Positions 1-10,560 are shown, counted from the first letter of the stretch. The stretch: DNA of 43,470 nucleotides from Nosocomiicoccus ampullae (GCF_001696685.1 NZ_MBFG01000002.1:122402-165871), one strand, 5' to 3'. Made by a program: numbers and translations. The notes: generated by a model from the letters alone, not told the origin.

Positions 1-213
<213 letters not shown>

Positions 214-378
214 GTTAGAGTTTTCTAGCTCTTTATAAAATGCGTTTTATACTAGTCGCTCTAGTTGTGTTACTTCTTCATTTAAAAGTAACCTATTTAT
301 CGGAATTAACGTTGACATATTGTCATTCAGTTTTCAATGTTCATTGTTTTTGCGTCGCTGTGAAGCGAACACTTCTTA

Positions 379-407
379 ACTATATCAAGTAGTTTTTATC
401 TTGTCAA
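379..407 (-). promoter_or_regulatory. rRNA operon promoter P2 (proximal)
   Basis: On the minus strand a consensus -35 TTGACA (402-407) is separated by exactly 17 nt from a -10 TATAGT (379-384). It lies about 165 nt upstream of the 16S start. Between it and the gene is a leader (214-378) carrying a minus-strand motif TTGAAAACTGAATGACA, similar to rRNA leader segments of staphylococci and bacilli that form the processing stem and antitermination region. Confidence 0.85.
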
Positions 408-491
408 CAGTTTTTAAAAATTATTTTTAAAACTTTTTGATTTGATGATATGTTACTTGATTTTTGTCGCCGTTACTGAAGCGACTACTCT

Positions 492-519
492 ATAATAACA
501 CCTTGGAAAATATAGTCAA
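492..519 (-). promoter_or_regulatory. rRNA operon promoter P1 (distal)
   Basis: On the minus strand TTGACT (514-519) is followed after 16 nt by TATTAT (492-497). Tandem promoters about 110 bp apart are usual for Firmicute rRNA operons. The -10 is less ideal than that of P2, so the exact hexamer could be shifted by one or two bases. Confidence 0.6.
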
Positions 520-624
520 GAGTTTTTTATAAGTTTTTTTAAAAATTAATTCGTCTCAAGAAAGACTTTCTCTATAATACAATATAAAATGATTTTTGTA
601 TATAATAAGTTTTGAGGTGAAAAT

Positions 625-1008
625 ATGAGACTTCCAGGTAATAAGATATTACGTATACGTGGATGGGCACTCGCATTAATTTTTATCGGTATGATTATTA
701 TGTATGCGGGAATGTTCTTTAGATCGACGCCGTGGTTAATGCTGATCTTTTTAATACTCGGTGTAATACCGATTCTTTTAAGTTTTGTTATTTACTTTTA
801 CGTCGGCATGATTAGTGCACGTGCAGTGAGAGTACAATGTCCAAACTGCGGTAAACATACAAAGATTTTAGGCACAGTCGATTATTGTCAACATTGTAAA
901 GAACCACTAACTTTAGATAAAGATTTAGAGGGCGAAGAATTTAACATCGACTACAATGTAAAACATCGACGCGAAAAACTTAAATCACAATTAAAAAAAG
1001 AAGATTAG
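625..1008 (+). CDS. ygzB: YgzB family zinc-ribbon membrane protein
   Basis: A 127-residue protein with two N-terminal membrane helices (about residues 13-33 and 36-60) and a cytoplasmic tail with a CxxC...CxxC zinc ribbon (CPNCGKH and CQHCKEP), the arrangement of the YgzB/DUF2614 family. Its function is unknown. The start is supported by an AGGTG ribosome site 6 nt upstream of ATG. It lies beside perR, as in Bacillus subtilis, but here the two genes converge and share a terminator. The C-terminus is highly charged. Confidence 0.85.
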   Translation: MRLPGNKILRIRGWALALIFIGMIIMYAGMFFRSTPWLMLIFLILGVIPILLSFVIYFYVGMISARAVRVQCPNCGKHTKILGTVDYCQHCKEPLTLDKDLEGEEFNIDYNVKHRREKLKSQLKKED

Positions 1009-1035
1009 AAGTTAAACCTTCTAATCTTCTTTTTT
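994..1035. terminator. Bidirectional terminator, ygzB/perR
   Basis: A perfect 12-bp stem GAAGATTAGAAG (1000-1011) pairs with CTTCTAATCTTC (1018-1029) around a 6-nt loop. It is flanked by an A run and a T run, so it can act for both strands. It overlaps both stop codons. Confidence 0.85.
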
Positions 1036-1467
1036 GTTACATGTTCGGCATCGACCATATAGTTCTAGTCTATGCCCGTCGACTTCCATACCTGTTAAAA
1101 GACTTGCGAGTTCTTCCACTTCTTCAAGTGCTGGATATTGAAAGTCCATAATCTTACCACAGTCTTTACAAATGACGTGATAATGTGGTGAAGTTTTAAA
1201 ATCAAATCGGCTTGATGCATCACCATATGTTAACTCTGTTACTAAACCGACTTCCTTAAATAGTTTTAAGTTATTGTAAACTGTCGCAACACTCATATTT
1301 TTATGGTTATGTGACAATGCTTTAAAAATTTCATCTGCAGTCGGGTGAGTTTCTGTTTCAATTAAATACTCTAGCACTGCTTTACGTTGTGGAGTAATTC
1401 TAACTCCTGTCTCTTTTAACTTTTCAATCGACTCATTAAACATTGTATCGCAATCGATAATTGTCAT
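1021..1467 (-). CDS. perR: Peroxide-responsive repressor PerR (Fur family)
   Basis: A 148-residue Fur-family regulator. The winged helix carries HPTADEIF and SVATVYNNL. The regulatory-metal ligands of PerR are all present: H41, D89, H95, H97 and D108 (equivalent to H37, D85, H91, H93, D104 in B. subtilis). The structural zinc site is C100/C103 plus C140/C143. PerR represses peroxide-defence genes until metal-catalysed oxidation of its histidines inactivates it. The first ATG has an AGTAGG ribosome site; the internal ATG nine codons later has none. Neighbours bcp and a dehydrogenase read in the same direction upstream. No clear PerR box was seen in its own promoter. Confidence 0.93.
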   Translation of the reverse strand: MTIIDCDTMFNESIEKLKETGVRITPQRKAVLEYLIETETHPTADEIFKALSHNHKNMSVATVYNNLKLFKEVGLVTELTYGDASSRFDFKTSPHYHVICKDCGKIMDFQYPALEEVEELASLLTGMEVDGHRLELYGRCRTCNKKED

Positions 1468-1539
1468 AGGGTTTAACCTACTTTCGTTACATATATATAG
1501 TAACAGTTTACAAATAACTCATTCACTCTGTCAAATAAG

Positions 1540-2481
1540 TTAATATCCTTTCTCATAAGAAACGACATTAAATAGTTCTTCGTCGTTTAAGTAATTTTCG
1601 AGGTTATCTAAAAACATATCGAGTGCGCGTTCAGTATATCGCTCTGTTCTTGCACTACCGTGTGGCGTAATTGTCACGTTATCATATTCATAAATAAACG
1701 CATCTTCTTCTAATGGCTCATTATTAAATACGTCGAGTATTAAATGTGATATGAGTTTTTTATCTAACACGTGTTTTAATGTCTCGTCTTCGATAAGATC
1801 ACCGCGCCCAATATTTACGAATACCGCTTCATCGTTCATATGTTTAAAGAAATCTATATCTACAGATCCTCTCGTCTTTTTCGTACTCGGTAAAATGCTG
1901 ACAACAAAATCCGCTTCACTCAGTCTATTCTTTACATTATCAATGCTTTCAGTTTCGTCGAAATACTCGACATCTCTACCACTCGTATTAAATCCGATTA
2001 CTTTTACATGGAACGCTTTTAACAGTCGCGCGAGCTCTTTACCAATTTCACCTGTTCCAAGTATAATCGCTGTTTTACCGTAGAGTTCTCCGCCTGTTAA
2101 TTTATAATCCCACTTTTTGTTCTTTTGATTATCATACGCCTCATATAACTTCTTATAATGGGCTAATAGTAATCCAATCGTATATTCCGCCATCGGTATT
2201 TTATGAATACCACTCACATTTGTAATGATTTTATTTTTATATAATGATTCTGGAATATTATCGACACCAGCACTCATGACGTTTATCCATTTAACTGATT
2301 GTAAGAGTTCAACCATATCTTCTTTTAAATTCCCGCCGTACGTATTAAAAACGTCAACGTCTTTAAGTAAGTCTTCAGTTAAGTCTTCTTTATTAGAAAC
2401 GTATTTAAATTCAACGCCTTTTTCTTCTAGTTGTTTTAATTTACTTTCATCTAGTTCTGCATTTGATAAAATTTTTACCAT
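1540..2481 (-). CDS. D-isomer-specific 2-hydroxyacid dehydrogenase
   Basis: A 313-residue NAD(P)-dependent dehydrogenase of the D-2-hydroxyacid family. It has the Rossmann motif GTGEIG (about residue 141), the substrate-binding arginine in NIGRGDLI, the catalytic glutamate in DVFNNEPL and the catalytic histidine in ITPHGSAR. The substrate cannot be told from sequence (2-oxoacid or glyoxylate/hydroxypyruvate reduction are typical). Its ATG begins one base after the bcp stop with an AGAGGGA ribosome site inside bcp, so the two genes are co-transcribed. The N-terminal domain is divergent, as in the putative Staphylococcus homologues. Confidence 0.85.
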   Translation of the reverse strand: MVKILSNAELDESKLKQLEEKGVEFKYVSNKEDLTEDLLKDVDVFNTYGGNLKEDMVELLQSVKWINVMSAGVDNIPESLYKNKIITNVSGIHKIPMAEYTIGLLLAHYKKLYEAYDNQKNKKWDYKLTGGELYGKTAIILGTGEIGKELARLLKAFHVKVIGFNTSGRDVEYFDETESIDNVKNRLSEADFVVSILPSTKKTRGSVDIDFFKHMNDEAVFVNIGRGDLIEDETLKHVLDKKLISHLILDVFNNEPLEEDAFIYEYDNVTITPHGSARTERYTERALDMFLDNLENYLNDEELFNVVSYEKGY

Positions 2482-2482
2482 A

Positions 2483-2929
2483 TTATCCCTCTTTTAAGAA
2501 TTCTAGTAGTTGTTCGACGTGTTTTTTTGGACTCACTTTGTCAAAACGTTTTACGATTTCATTATTTTCATTCACGATAAATGTCGTACGGACAATACCT
2601 CGAACCTTTTTACCGAAAACTGTTTTGTCTCCGATAACTCCCGCTGCACTCGCAAGCTCATTATTTTCATCGACGAGCAAATCAAAATTTAAGTCTTTTT
2701 TCTCGATAAATTTTTGGTGAGACTCTTTACTATCTCCACTGACACCATATACGGTAACATCTAAGTCGTTAAACGCTTCTATATTATCGCGTAAATCACA
2801 CGCCTGAGTCGTACATCCAGGTGTATTATCTTTTGGATAAAAGTAAATGACTGTTAACCCTTTTAAATCGTCGTTTGTAATAATATCTCCATTTTGATTT
2901 TCTAATTTAAATTGTGGAAACTGTTCCAT
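2483..2929 (-). CDS. bcp: Thiol peroxidase Bcp (atypical peroxiredoxin)
   Basis: A 148-residue peroxiredoxin of the Bcp/PrxQ subfamily. The motif TPGCTTQACDLRD gives the peroxidatic Cys and the resolving Cys five residues later. It reduces hydrogen and organic peroxides with thioredoxin as electron donor. The frame is open seven codons further upstream to a TTG at 2950, but the AGGAG ribosome site lies 8 nt before the ATG at 2929, so that start is used. Its place beside perR fits a peroxide-defence role. First gene of a two-gene operon with the dehydrogenase, divergent from hemL. Confidence 0.92.
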   Translation of the reverse strand: MEQFPQFKLENQNGDIITNDDLKGLTVIYFYPKDNTPGCTTQACDLRDNIEAFNDLDVTVYGVSGDSKESHQKFIEKKDLNFDLLVDENNELASAAGVIGDKTVFGKKVRGIVRTTFIVNENNEIVKRFDKVSPKKHVEQLLEFLKEG

Positions 2930-3069
2930 CTCTATCGCTCCTAAATTCAAGTGTTTCTTTTTCTATACCTTATATATGAAGATTTTAAACGTCTATCTTC
3001 TTAATTAAAGAGTGCGTGTAAATATGTTACTATATAAATAATAATCTCATATTAAAGGATGACACATAT

Positions 3070-4362
3070 ATGTATAGTCATAAAAATTCAGAACAATTTA
3101 GAAATCGTGCAGAAAATATTATATTAGGTGGAGTAAACTCACCATCTAGATCATATAAAGCAGTAGGTGGCGGTGCACCGGTTGTAATGGACCGCGCGGA
3201 AGGTGCGTACTTTTATGATATCGATGGTAACAAGTACATCGATTATTTAGCAGCTTACGGACCAATTATTACAGGACACGCACACCCTCATATTCATAAA
3301 GCGATCGTCGAACAAAGCCAAAAAGGGATTCTTTACGGTACGACGACGAGAGAAGAAGTGCTATTTGCTGAAAAAATTCAAAGTGCAATGCCAAACTTAG
3401 AGCGCATTCGTTTTGTAAACTCGGGTACTGAAGCCGTCATGACAACGATCCGTGTCGCACGAGCGTATACGAAACGTAACAAAATCGTTAAATTTGAAGG
3501 TTGCTACCACGGACATTCCGATTTAGTATTAGTCGCAGCAGGAAGTGGACCAGCTCAACTCGGTACACCAGACTCTGCTGGTGTTCCTGAAGCTGTTGCG
3601 AAAGATATGATTACCGTTCCATTTAACGATATTGAAGGTTTAAAACAAGCGTTTGAACGTTTTGGAGATGAAATTGCTGGCGTGTTAGTCGAACCAATCG
3701 TCGGTAACTTTGGTATCGTCGAGCCAAAAGAAGGATTCTTAGAAGCAGTCAATGAAATTACGCATCAACACGGTGCACTCGTCATCTATGACGAAGTCAT
3801 TACAGCGTTTAGATTTATGTACGGAGGCGCACAAGATTTACTCGGTGTAAAACCAGACTTAACAGCGCTCGGTAAAATTATTGGTGGTGGTACTCCGATT
3901 GGTGCATACGGTGGACGTAAAGATATTATGGAATCAGTCGCTCCACTTGGCCCTGCATATCAAGCAGGTACGATGGCGGGTAACCCGTTATCGATGGCTG
4001 CCGGAATCGCATGTTTAGAAGTATTAGAACAAGACGGTGTTTATGAAGAATTAGATCGTAAAGGTAAACGATTAGTTGAAGGTATTGAATCATTAATCGA
4101 ACAATACAATATTAAAGCAGTTGTAAACCGTAAAGTTGGGGCTTTTTCAATTTACTTTACAGATAAAACAGTGACGGATTATATCGGTGCAGAAGATACT
4201 GACGGTGAAGCATTTAGCACGTTCTTTAACGGGCTAATTCGCCGTGGTATTAACATCGCACCTTCTAAATATGAAGCTTGGTTTATTACAACTGAACATA
4301 CGGATCAAGATATCGAAGATACGCTTAACATTATTGAAGCGGTCTTTAAAGAAGACTTTTAG
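3070..4362 (+). CDS. hemL: Glutamate-1-semialdehyde 2,1-aminomutase (GsaB type)
   Basis: A 430-residue PLP enzyme of aminotransferase class III. The PLP lysine is K269 in [10 protein letters not shown], preceded by VIYDEVIT with the cofactor-contacting Asp. The N-terminus [12 protein letters not shown] and the motif [13 protein letters not shown] are typical of glutamate-1-semialdehyde aminomutase, which makes 5-aminolevulinate for heme. Its location next to perR/bcp and away from other hem genes matches the second paralogue GsaB of B. subtilis and staphylococci. Ribosome site AAAGGA upstream. The next gene follows after 11 nt with its own AGGAG, so a two-gene operon is likely. Confidence 0.92.
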   Translation: MYSHKNSEQFRNRAENIILGGVNSPSRSYKAVGGGAPVVMDRAEGAYFYDIDGNKYIDYLAAYGPIITGHAHPHIHKAIVEQSQKGILYGTTTREEVLFAEKIQSAMPNLERIRFVNSGTEAVMTTIRVARAYTKRNKIVKFEGCYHGHSDLVLVAAGSGPAQLGTPDSAGVPEAVAKDMITVPFNDIEGLKQAFERFGDEIAGVLVEPIVGNFGIVEPKEGFLEAVNEITHQHGALVIYDEVITAFRFMYGGAQDLLGVKPDLTALGKIIGGGTPIGAYGGRKDIMESVAPLGPAYQAGTMAGNPLSMAAGIACLEVLEQDGVYEELDRKGKRLVEGIESLIEQYNIKAVVNRKVGAFSIYFTDKTVTDYIGAEDTDGEAFSTFFNGLIRRGINIAPSKYEAWFITTEHTDQDIEDTLNIIEAVFKEDF

Positions 4363-4373
4363 GAGATGGTGCT

Positions 4374-5480
4374 ATGAAGTTTGGCGCCCGAATATTAAAA
4401 ACGGGAATCGCGGTCGTTTTAACATTACTCGTCGTGCAATTGCTCGGTTTAACACCAGGGTTAATCGCTGGTATCGCTGCAGTGAACGCACTACAACCAA
4501 ACGTGCACCGCAGTATTTCTCAAACGTGGAACCAGTTTAGAGGAAACATTATCGGTGCAATTTCAGCGATCGTCATGGTTCTTTTATTTGAAAGTAACTT
4601 AATCGTCATCGGTTTAACGATTATACTCGTTCTTTCAATACTCATGTTTTTCAATTTACAAAGTGTGTCGAGTCTTGCTGTCGTTACAGTAATCGCAATT
4701 ATGGATGAACCACTCGGTGCTGACATGACGACTGGAGACTTTTTACAAACAGCAATTATTCGATTTTCACTCGTTATGATTGGGGTATTATGTGCGTTAG
4801 TCATTAACTTATTTATAATTCCTCCTAAATATGAAGACCGGCTATATAATCACTCTGTCGTCATCAGTAACGACATATTTAAACTCATTCGATTAGAGTT
4901 AAACGGTGCGAGTGACGCAATCACTATTCGTAAAGATGTGAAATCACTCGATAAACGCGTCACTAAATTAGAAACATTATACGCCTGGTACGAAGAAGAA
5001 AAACCATACCTCAGAAAAACGAAACTTGGTGACTTACGTAGTAAAATATTGTTTAGACAAGTCGTTCAGATGACGCGTAACGCGTGGTATGTGTTAGAAA
5101 GTTTAAACAAACTTGAAAATGACTATAAATATTTAACTGAAGACTTTATTAACCGAATTCGCTATGAAATGGACTTACTGATTGCGTATCATGAACAAGT
5201 CTTACTCAAAATTTCTGAGAAAATCCCACCAGAAACGTCAGAGTATTACCAAGATAATCTATACCATTATGAAAACACGCTAATCGAACACTTTTTAGAT
5301 GATTATCATAAACTCATTAGTGAAGACGTTCGATTACGATACGAAAACATTTTAAACAGTATTACCGCAATTAACGAGTACCATACGTCTATAGAAAATG
5401 CGGACCGTATTACTAATAGCTATTTTAAATATCACGCAAATGACGAAGATTTATCAATTACTGAAGAAACTTTAGATTAA
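4374..5480 (+). CDS. FUSC/aromatic acid exporter family membrane protein
   Basis: A 368-residue protein. The first 140 residues hold about four hydrophobic helices (for example TLLVVQLLGLTPGLIAGIAA and LIVIGLTIILVLSILMFF); the rest is a charged helical cytoplasmic domain. This is the ArAE/DUF939 layout of putative aromatic-acid exporters, and the position after gsaB matches B. subtilis ygaE. The substrate is unknown. AGGAG lies 8 nt before ATG. The gene ends at a strong terminator shared with mpg. Confidence 0.75.
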   Translation: MKFGARILKTGIAVVLTLLVVQLLGLTPGLIAGIAAVNALQPNVHRSISQTWNQFRGNIIGAISAIVMVLLFESNLIVIGLTIILVLSILMFFNLQSVSSLAVVTVIAIMDEPLGADMTTGDFLQTAIIRFSLVMIGVLCALVINLFIIPPKYEDRLYNHSVVISNDIFKLIRLELNGASDAITIRKDVKSLDKRVTKLETLYAWYEEEKPYLRKTKLGDLRSKILFRQVVQMTRNAWYVLESLNKLENDYKYLTEDFINRIRYEMDLLIAYHEQVLLKISEKIPPETSEYYQDNLYHYENTLIEHFLDDYHKLISEDVRLRYENILNSITAINEYHTSIENADRITNSYFKYHANDEDLSITEETLD

Positions 5481-5514
5481 AAAAACGTTCGATGAAATTC
5501 ATCGAACGTTTTTT
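5479..5514. terminator. Bidirectional terminator, ygaE-like/mpg
   Basis: A 15-bp stem, AAAAAACGTTCGATG pairing with CATCGAACGTTTTTT around the loop AAATT, flanked by A and T runs. It serves both converging genes and overlaps the last codons of mpg. Confidence 0.9.
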
Positions 5515-6121
5515 ACTGCCAGCCGTTATTGTCATCTTGTTTTCCTTTAAAACGACTAACATGTTTATTGCCTTTTACGATGAAGCGGTATAAATAATCG
5601 ACCGCTTCTTTTTTATTATCGATTCCGATACGTGGTGTCGCAACGATCTCCTTAGGGATTTTACCGTCGTAAATATCGACGTACCCTGTATTTAATATCT
5701 TACCGTTATGCGTGTCTCTTTTAACACCAAGTGCCTCAGTTAATTTACCCGGTCCATCTGTAAGATTCACTTCTCGACCGCGCCTTAAAATCATCTCTTC
5801 AATACCTTCAGCAGGTTCTATTCCTCGAATTAAAATCCCTTCAGGTAAGTCTTTTGTTGTGACAAAATTCATGCAGTGATGTCCATGCATCGTATAGACG
5901 TATATATGACCGTATGGTTCAAACATCGTACTGTTCTTTTTATTTTTTACTCCAGTAAACGTATGTGCTGCACGGTCTTTCGTTCCTAAATACGCCTCGA
6001 CCTCAGTAATATACCCGCTCGTTGTTACTCCATTTGTATACGTTACGATTTTTTTACCGAGTAACTCTTTTGCTGCTTTTAACGTATCTTCTGATAAAAA
6101 ATCAAGATCTAAATAACTCAT
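5513..6121 (-). CDS. 3-methyladenine DNA glycosylase (AAG/MPG family)
   Basis: A 202-residue protein with the hallmark block EVEAYLG...DRAAHTFTG...[14 protein letters not shown] and the following HHCMNFVT. This is the eukaryote-like alkyladenine glycosylase fold found in many Firmicutes, with the catalytic Glu in TEVEAY. It excises alkylated purines from DNA as the first step of base excision repair. Its ATG overlaps the stop of the upstream ABC exporter by 4 nt (ATGA), so it is translationally coupled to it. Length is normal for the family. Confidence 0.9.
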   Translation of the reverse strand: MSYLDLDFLSEDTLKAAKELLGKKIVTYTNGVTTSGYITEVEAYLGTKDRAAHTFTGVKNKKNSTMFEPYGHIYVYTMHGHHCMNFVTTKDLPEGILIRGIEPAEGIEEMILRRGREVNLTDGPGKLTEALGVKRDTHNGKILNTGYVDIYDGKIPKEIVATPRIGIDNKKEAVDYLYRFIVKGNKHVSRFKGKQDDNNGWQ

Positions 6122-7860
6122 ACTTCAACGTCCTGAATGCTATAAAGTCTATAATACGCACCATTTTTAGCGAGTAACTCTTCATGCGTACCACTTTCTA
6201 CAATTTGACCGTTTTCGATGACGTAAATCGTGTCTGCATGTGTAATCGTAGAGAGTCGGTGTGCAACGACAATTGTCGTTCTGTCGTGCGCTAATTCTTT
6301 TAGTGTCTCTTGTATAATCGCTTCACTTTCTAAATCTAAAGCACTTGTCGCTTCATCTAATATTAAAATCGGTGGATTTTTTAAGAAGACTCTAGCAATT
6401 GCGATTCTTTGCTTTTGACCACCAGATAATTTCACACCACGCTCACCGACTTCTGTATCGTAACCATTTGGTAAATTCTCAATGAACGCTGAAGCATTCG
6501 CGCGCTCTGCTGCACGGTACACTTCTTCGTCAGTCGCATCTGGTTTTGCGAGTAAAATATTGTTTTTAATCGAATCAGAAAAGAGAATATTATCTTGCAT
6601 GACCATACCGATATTATCTCTTAATGAATGTAACGTAACGTCTCTAATATCGTGTCCGTCAATTAGAACTTGTCCGTCTGAGACTTCATAGAATCTAGGT
6701 ATAAGTGATACGAGTGAAGATTTACCCCCACCACTCATTCCAACAAACGCGACAGTTTTTCCGACACCAATATTTGCATTAACATCATTTAAAACGAGTG
6801 GTGTATCTTCATTATATTTAAATGATACGTCGTTAAATTCGATTTCACCTTTTACATTTTTTAATTCATACGCATTTTCTTTATTGACGATGTCGTATTC
6901 TTCATCGATCAACTCGAACACACGGTCCATCGATGCGATACTTTGTGTTAACGTTGTAGATGAAGAAACGAGTCGACGAAGCGGTCCATATAATCGGTCT
7001 AAATACGCGATAAACGCTGCAAGTACCCCGACCGTTAAGCTTCCTTCTATAACTTGATATGCACCAAAGCCGATAACGAGTAACGGCCCGATATCTGTAA
7101 TCGAATTGACCGTCATAAAGCTATACGCTGTCCATTTTGCATGCGTTGTCGCTTTATTTAAAAAGTTATCGTTTACTTTATCGAATCGTTGTTGTTCGTA
7201 ATTCTCAATCGCAAAACTACGGATCACGTTAATACCTGAAATTCTTTCATGTAAAAACCCTTGTAATTCTGCCACTGCTTGTGAACGTTCACGCGTATAA
7301 TGGCGTAGTCTAGAAAAGAAATACCATACGCCGAAAATATAAAACGGAAATATAATCATCGATACGAGCGTCAGTTGAACGTTCATCGTAAACATAATAC
7401 CTAACGCGATTAAAATCGTGACTAAGTCTAACCATAAATTCATAAGTCCAGTGACGATAAAGTTTTTCGTTTGTTCTACGTCGTTAATGACGCGTGAAAT
7501 TACTTCGCCGACTTTATTGTTCGCGTAATATTTCGAACTTAAACGCTGTAAATGCGCATATAAATAATGACGAATGTCATATAAAATCTTGTTACTCGTC
7601 CACTGTGCTAAATATTGTCTTAAATACTCAACCGGCGGACGAATTAAGACGAATATGACACCAAACAGCATAAGTACGCGCCACATTTTATCGAGTTTTT
7701 CATCATTTGTTAAATTGTCGACGAGAATCACGTCGTCGATTGTGTACGCGATGAGTAACGGAATGAGTAATGGAATACCGAATTTAATAATCCCGATAAT
7801 AATCGTTAAAATCACGTGCCACGTATACGGTTTAACAAATTTTAAATACCGTTTAACCAA
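6118..7860 (-). CDS. ABC exporter, Sav1866-like (half transporter)
   Basis: A 580-residue fused exporter subunit: six membrane helices in the first 320 residues, then an ATPase with Walker [10 protein letters not shown] (about residue 375), signature LSGGQKQR, Walker B ILILDEAT and H-loop VAHRLST. Long stretches such as [20 protein letters not shown] and [15 protein letters not shown] match what I recall of S. aureus Sav1866, a homodimeric multidrug/lipid exporter (B. subtilis YgaD). All catalytic motifs are intact, so it should be active. Overlaps the start of mpg; ntdP lies 30 nt upstream on the same strand. Confidence 0.93.
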   Translation of the reverse strand: MVKRYLKFVKPYTWHVILTIIIGIIKFGIPLLIPLLIAYTIDDVILVDNLTNDEKLDKMWRVLMLFGVIFVLIRPPVEYLRQYLAQWTSNKILYDIRHYLYAHLQRLSSKYYANNKVGEVISRVINDVEQTKNFIVTGLMNLWLDLVTILIALGIMFTMNVQLTLVSMIIFPFYIFGVWYFFSRLRHYTRERSQAVAELQGFLHERISGINVIRSFAIENYEQQRFDKVNDNFLNKATTHAKWTAYSFMTVNSITDIGPLLVIGFGAYQVIEGSLTVGVLAAFIAYLDRLYGPLRRLVSSSTTLTQSIASMDRVFELIDEEYDIVNKENAYELKNVKGEIEFNDVSFKYNEDTPLVLNDVNANIGVGKTVAFVGMSGGGKSSLVSLIPRFYEVSDGQVLIDGHDIRDVTLHSLRDNIGMVMQDNILFSDSIKNNILLAKPDATDEEVYRAAERANASAFIENLPNGYDTEVGERGVKLSGGQKQRIAIARVFLKNPPILILDEATSALDLESEAIIQETLKELAHDRTTIVVAHRLSTITHADTIYVIENGQIVESGTHEELLAKNGAYYRLYSIQDVEV

Positions 7861-7890
7861 GAAATCCCCCCTACACTAATAAAACCAATC

Positions 7891-8433
7891 TTACGATTGG
7901 TTTAATTCTTGATAACGTTTATACCATATGTGTACAAAATCTTCCGCAAACGGGCCTCTTTTTTCTTCGATCCATTCTTGGAGTGTGTCAACTTGATAAT
8001 GCAGTATATCATCGATGTCTTTACTATATCTCATCTCTTTTTTATGCTGGATGTATTCATCTTCATCGAGTAAAAAGTATTTCCCATCTGGAAATAATTT
8101 AATATCTAAATCGTAGTCGATGTATTTAATTGCTTCACCATCATAAACGTATGGAGAAGCTAAATTGCAATAATAATATACGCCGTCTTCTCTAAACATC
8201 GCAATGACGTTAAACCATGCTTCTTTATGAAAATATACTAACGCAGGTTCTCTCGTCACCCATTTTCTATTATCACTTTCAGTGACGAGTGTATGATTAT
8301 TACCACCGATGATAATACTATCTGTCGCTTTTAAAATTGTCGTTTCTTTCCACACTCTATGAATGTTACCGTCGTGTTTATAACTTTGTATTCTGACGGT
8401 TTCACCCGTTTTCGGTATGGTTTCTTTAATCAT
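7891..8433 (-). CDS. ntdP: Nucleoside tri-/diphosphate phosphatase NtdP (DUF402)
   Basis: A 180-residue DUF402 protein, closely similar in motif order to S. aureus Sa1684: [40 protein letters not shown] and YIDYDLDIK. The family hydrolyses nucleoside tri- and diphosphates; the DYDLD acidic cluster and conserved Lys/Tyr are catalytic. The frame is open to a GTG at 8442, but the AGAGG site spaces correctly (8 nt) to the ATG at 8433, which also gives the family N-terminus. Read just before the exporter gene, as in B. subtilis ygaC-ygaD. Confidence 0.9.
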   Translation of the reverse strand: MIKETIPKTGETVRIQSYKHDGNIHRVWKETTILKATDSIIIGGNNHTLVTESDNRKWVTREPALVYFHKEAWFNVIAMFREDGVYYYCNLASPYVYDGEAIKYIDYDLDIKLFPDGKYFLLDEDEYIQHKKEMRYSKDIDDILHYQVDTLQEWIEEKRGPFAEDFVHIWYKRYQELNQS

Positions 8434-8487
8434 TCGCCACACCTCTTTTTACTTTGTTAGTATATCACATTCAACATACGAACTTTA

Positions 8488-9507
8488 CTAAATCGTTTCA
8501 TCGATATATTTATATACTTTTTGCATCGCAACACTCATCGGAAGTTCTCGTACCTCATTTAGTGGTACAAAATGGTCATTTGTAGACGTCGTATGAACGA
8601 CGTATATATTCATATACCATACTTTGTGAGTAAATATATGCTTTTCTTCTCCTAAAAATTGAGGTTGAGATAATTCAATGTGTAATTTATCCTCTATCGT
8701 TTCTACATTCGTGTCGACGTCAAATTTTGGAAATTTGTACATGCCTTGGAGTAAGTCTTTCGTTTCTTTATAGAGATAAATTTCATTCTGATCATTTAGG
8801 ATAAGATAGACATTAAAGTACAACTCTTTTTTAGCTTTAGCTTTCTTCTTAAACGGGTATAGATTAACAGTATTGTTTTTAAATGATTCACAGTGTGCTT
8901 GAACTGGACACGTAATACATTTTGGTGCGCGTGGTGTACAAACAGTTGCACCGAGTTCCATCATTGCTTGGTTAAAATTACCCGCATCGTCTGGCATAAA
9001 CGTTTCTATATGTGCTTTAATTGAGGAAATCGTCTTTTGTTTTGAAATGTCTCTAGAGTCTTCAGTGAGTCTTGTCATAACACGAAGGACATTCCCGTCC
9101 ACTGCGGCAATTTTATGATTAAATGCGATCGACTGAACCGCACCGCCGATATACGGTCCAACACCTTTTAATGTGAAGAACGTTTCAGGTTGATTTGGAA
9201 CTTCGGATTGATAACTTGATTGGACTTCTTTGACCGCTTCATGGAAATTACGAATACGATTATAATAACCTAGCCCTTCCCACTCTTTCAGTAGCGATTC
9301 ACTATTTTCGTTCGCAATCGAATCAAGTGTTGGGTATTTTTTGATAAACTTATTATAATAAGGGATGACGGTTTTCACTTGAGTTTGTTGGAGCATCACT
9401 TCAGATAGCCAGATTTTATATGGATCTGAAGTTTCTCTCCACGGTAAATCACGGCGCACTTCATAATACCAATCTAAAAGTGATTCGTTAAACAATTTAT
9501 AGTTCAA
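8488..9507 (-). CDS. mutY: A/G-specific adenine glycosylase MutY
   Basis: Removes adenine mispaired with 8-oxoguanine. The N-terminal domain has the catalytic Glu in SEVMLQQTQV, a helix-hairpin-helix LKGVGPYIGGA with the catalytic Asp in AAVDGNVLRV, and the 4Fe-4S loop C-x6-C-x2-C-x5-C (CTPRAPKCITCPVQAHC). The C-terminal part is the MutT-like recognition domain. Translation probably starts at a TTG (9507), placed 6-7 nt after AGGTG; a GTG three codons earlier (9516) overlaps that ribosome site and is less likely. Divergent from yfhP. Confidence 0.93.
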   Translation of the reverse strand: MNYKLFNESLLDWYYEVRRDLPWRETSDPYKIWLSEVMLQQTQVKTVIPYYNKFIKKYPTLDSIANENSESLLKEWEGLGYYNRIRNFHEAVKEVQSSYQSEVPNQPETFFTLKGVGPYIGGAVQSIAFNHKIAAVDGNVLRVMTRLTEDSRDISKQKTISSIKAHIETFMPDDAGNFNQAMMELGATVCTPRAPKCITCPVQAHCESFKNNTVNLYPFKKKAKAKKELYFNVYLILNDQNEIYLYKETKDLLQGMYKFPKFDVDTNVETIEDKLHIELSQPQFLGEEKHIFTHKVWYMNIYVVHTTSTNDHFVPLNEVRELPMSVAMQKVYKYIDETI

Positions 9508-9547
9508 ATTTTTCACCTATTCTAATATATTAAATGAGGTTTTATAT

Positions 9548-10519
9548 ATGGATACTGTAACACACGGATTAATGGGTGGTACGCTCGTTGGACTCGCAAC
9601 AATCGACCCACACGTTGACGCTGTCACTGTTGGGTTCGCTTCAACGATGGTTGCCGCAAGTTTAATCCCGGATATCGATACGGTATTAAAAGCAAAAGAT
9701 AATGCGACGTACATTAAAAACCACCGCGGGTTAACACATAGTTTACCATTTACGTTTGTCATTTGGCCGCTTCTACTCGCGACTGTATCAAACGTAATAT
9801 TCGGCCTAGATTTTTTCCATATGTATTTATGGTCGTTGTTTGCTGTGTTCTTACATGTGTTTGTTGACATATTTAATATGTACGGTACGCAAGCGTTGCG
9901 ATTTTTTGATAACCGTTGGATTCAACTCGGTATTATCAACACGATCGATATTCCAATATTAATATTACTTTCACTATATTTAGTTTTATGGGCATTTGGA
10001 TTTAACCCAGTCATACTATTTTTCATCATTTATAGTCTACTCGCTATTTATTATGTCATGCGTGCAATGTATAAACGCATGCTGATGAAAAAAGTCAGTC
10101 GACTGTTACCAAATTCTGAAATTCTAAGACTATTTGTTATGCCGACGATTAAATTTTTCGAGTGGCGTATCGCGCTCGTCACAAAAGACAAGTTTGTCGT
10201 CGGTCGAGCGTTTAAAACACAAGTCGTTATATATGATGAGTTCGACAAAGTCGGTCCACTTGAAGAAGAGTTATACGAAATCGTAAAGTCAAACAAAGAC
10301 TTTAATGCGTTTACCTACTTTTCAAGTATTTACCGATATGAAGTCACACAAGTCGATCGGTCACATATCGAAGTAAGGTACATCGATTTAAGATATTTAC
10401 AAAATGGACACTACCCGTTCGTATGTATTATCATTATAAATCAAGACACAAACGACATTAAATCGAGCTTTACAGGTTGGGTATTTTCTGAAGAAAAACT
10501 CCAAAGTAAAGTCACTTAA
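9548..10519 (+). CDS. YfhP-type membrane-bound metal-dependent hydrolase (DUF457)
   Basis: A 323-residue protein beginning with the DUF457 signature MDTVTHGLMGG and continuing with LIPDIDTV and HRGLTHSL, where His and Asp residues likely bind a metal. About four membrane helices fill residues 70-190; the C-terminal third is soluble. Related to E. coli YdjM and B. subtilis YfhP; the physiological substrate is unknown. AGG lies about 10 nt before ATG. Divergent from mutY, the same arrangement as mutY-yfhP in bacilli. Confidence 0.8.
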   Translation: MDTVTHGLMGGTLVGLATIDPHVDAVTVGFASTMVAASLIPDIDTVLKAKDNATYIKNHRGLTHSLPFTFVIWPLLLATVSNVIFGLDFFHMYLWSLFAVFLHVFVDIFNMYGTQALRFFDNRWIQLGIINTIDIPILILLSLYLVLWAFGFNPVILFFIIYSLLAIYYVMRAMYKRMLMKKVSRLLPNSEILRLFVMPTIKFFEWRIALVTKDKFVVGRAFKTQVVIYDEFDKVGPLEEELYEIVKSNKDFNAFTYFSSIYRYEVTQVDRSHIEVRYIDLRYLQNGHYPFVCIIIINQDTNDIKSSFTGWVFSEEKLQSKVT

Positions 10520-10560
10520 AAATATTCCCATTGAATATCAATTCAATGGGAATTATTTTT
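10517..10560. terminator. Bidirectional terminator after yfhP-like gene
   Basis: A 13-bp perfect stem ATTCCCATTGAAT (10524-10536) and ATTCAATGGGAAT (10541-10553) around ATCA, with an A run before and T run after. It overlaps the stop codon of the converging permease gene. Confidence 0.85.

Noticed and set aside
1751..2720. Plus-strand open frames opposite the dehydrogenase and bcp genes
   Set aside because: They have no ribosome sites and lie fully within well-supported genes on the other strand; the same applies to other antisense frames in hemL, the ABC exporter, ampS and ykkC.
2951..3069. PerR box between bcp and hemL
   Set aside because: The interval is AT-rich, but no good TTATAATNATTATAA-type palindrome could be read.
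4244..4540. Alternative frame across the end of hemL
   Set aside because: Overlaps two strong genes in another frame and has a biased, low-complexity basic composition.
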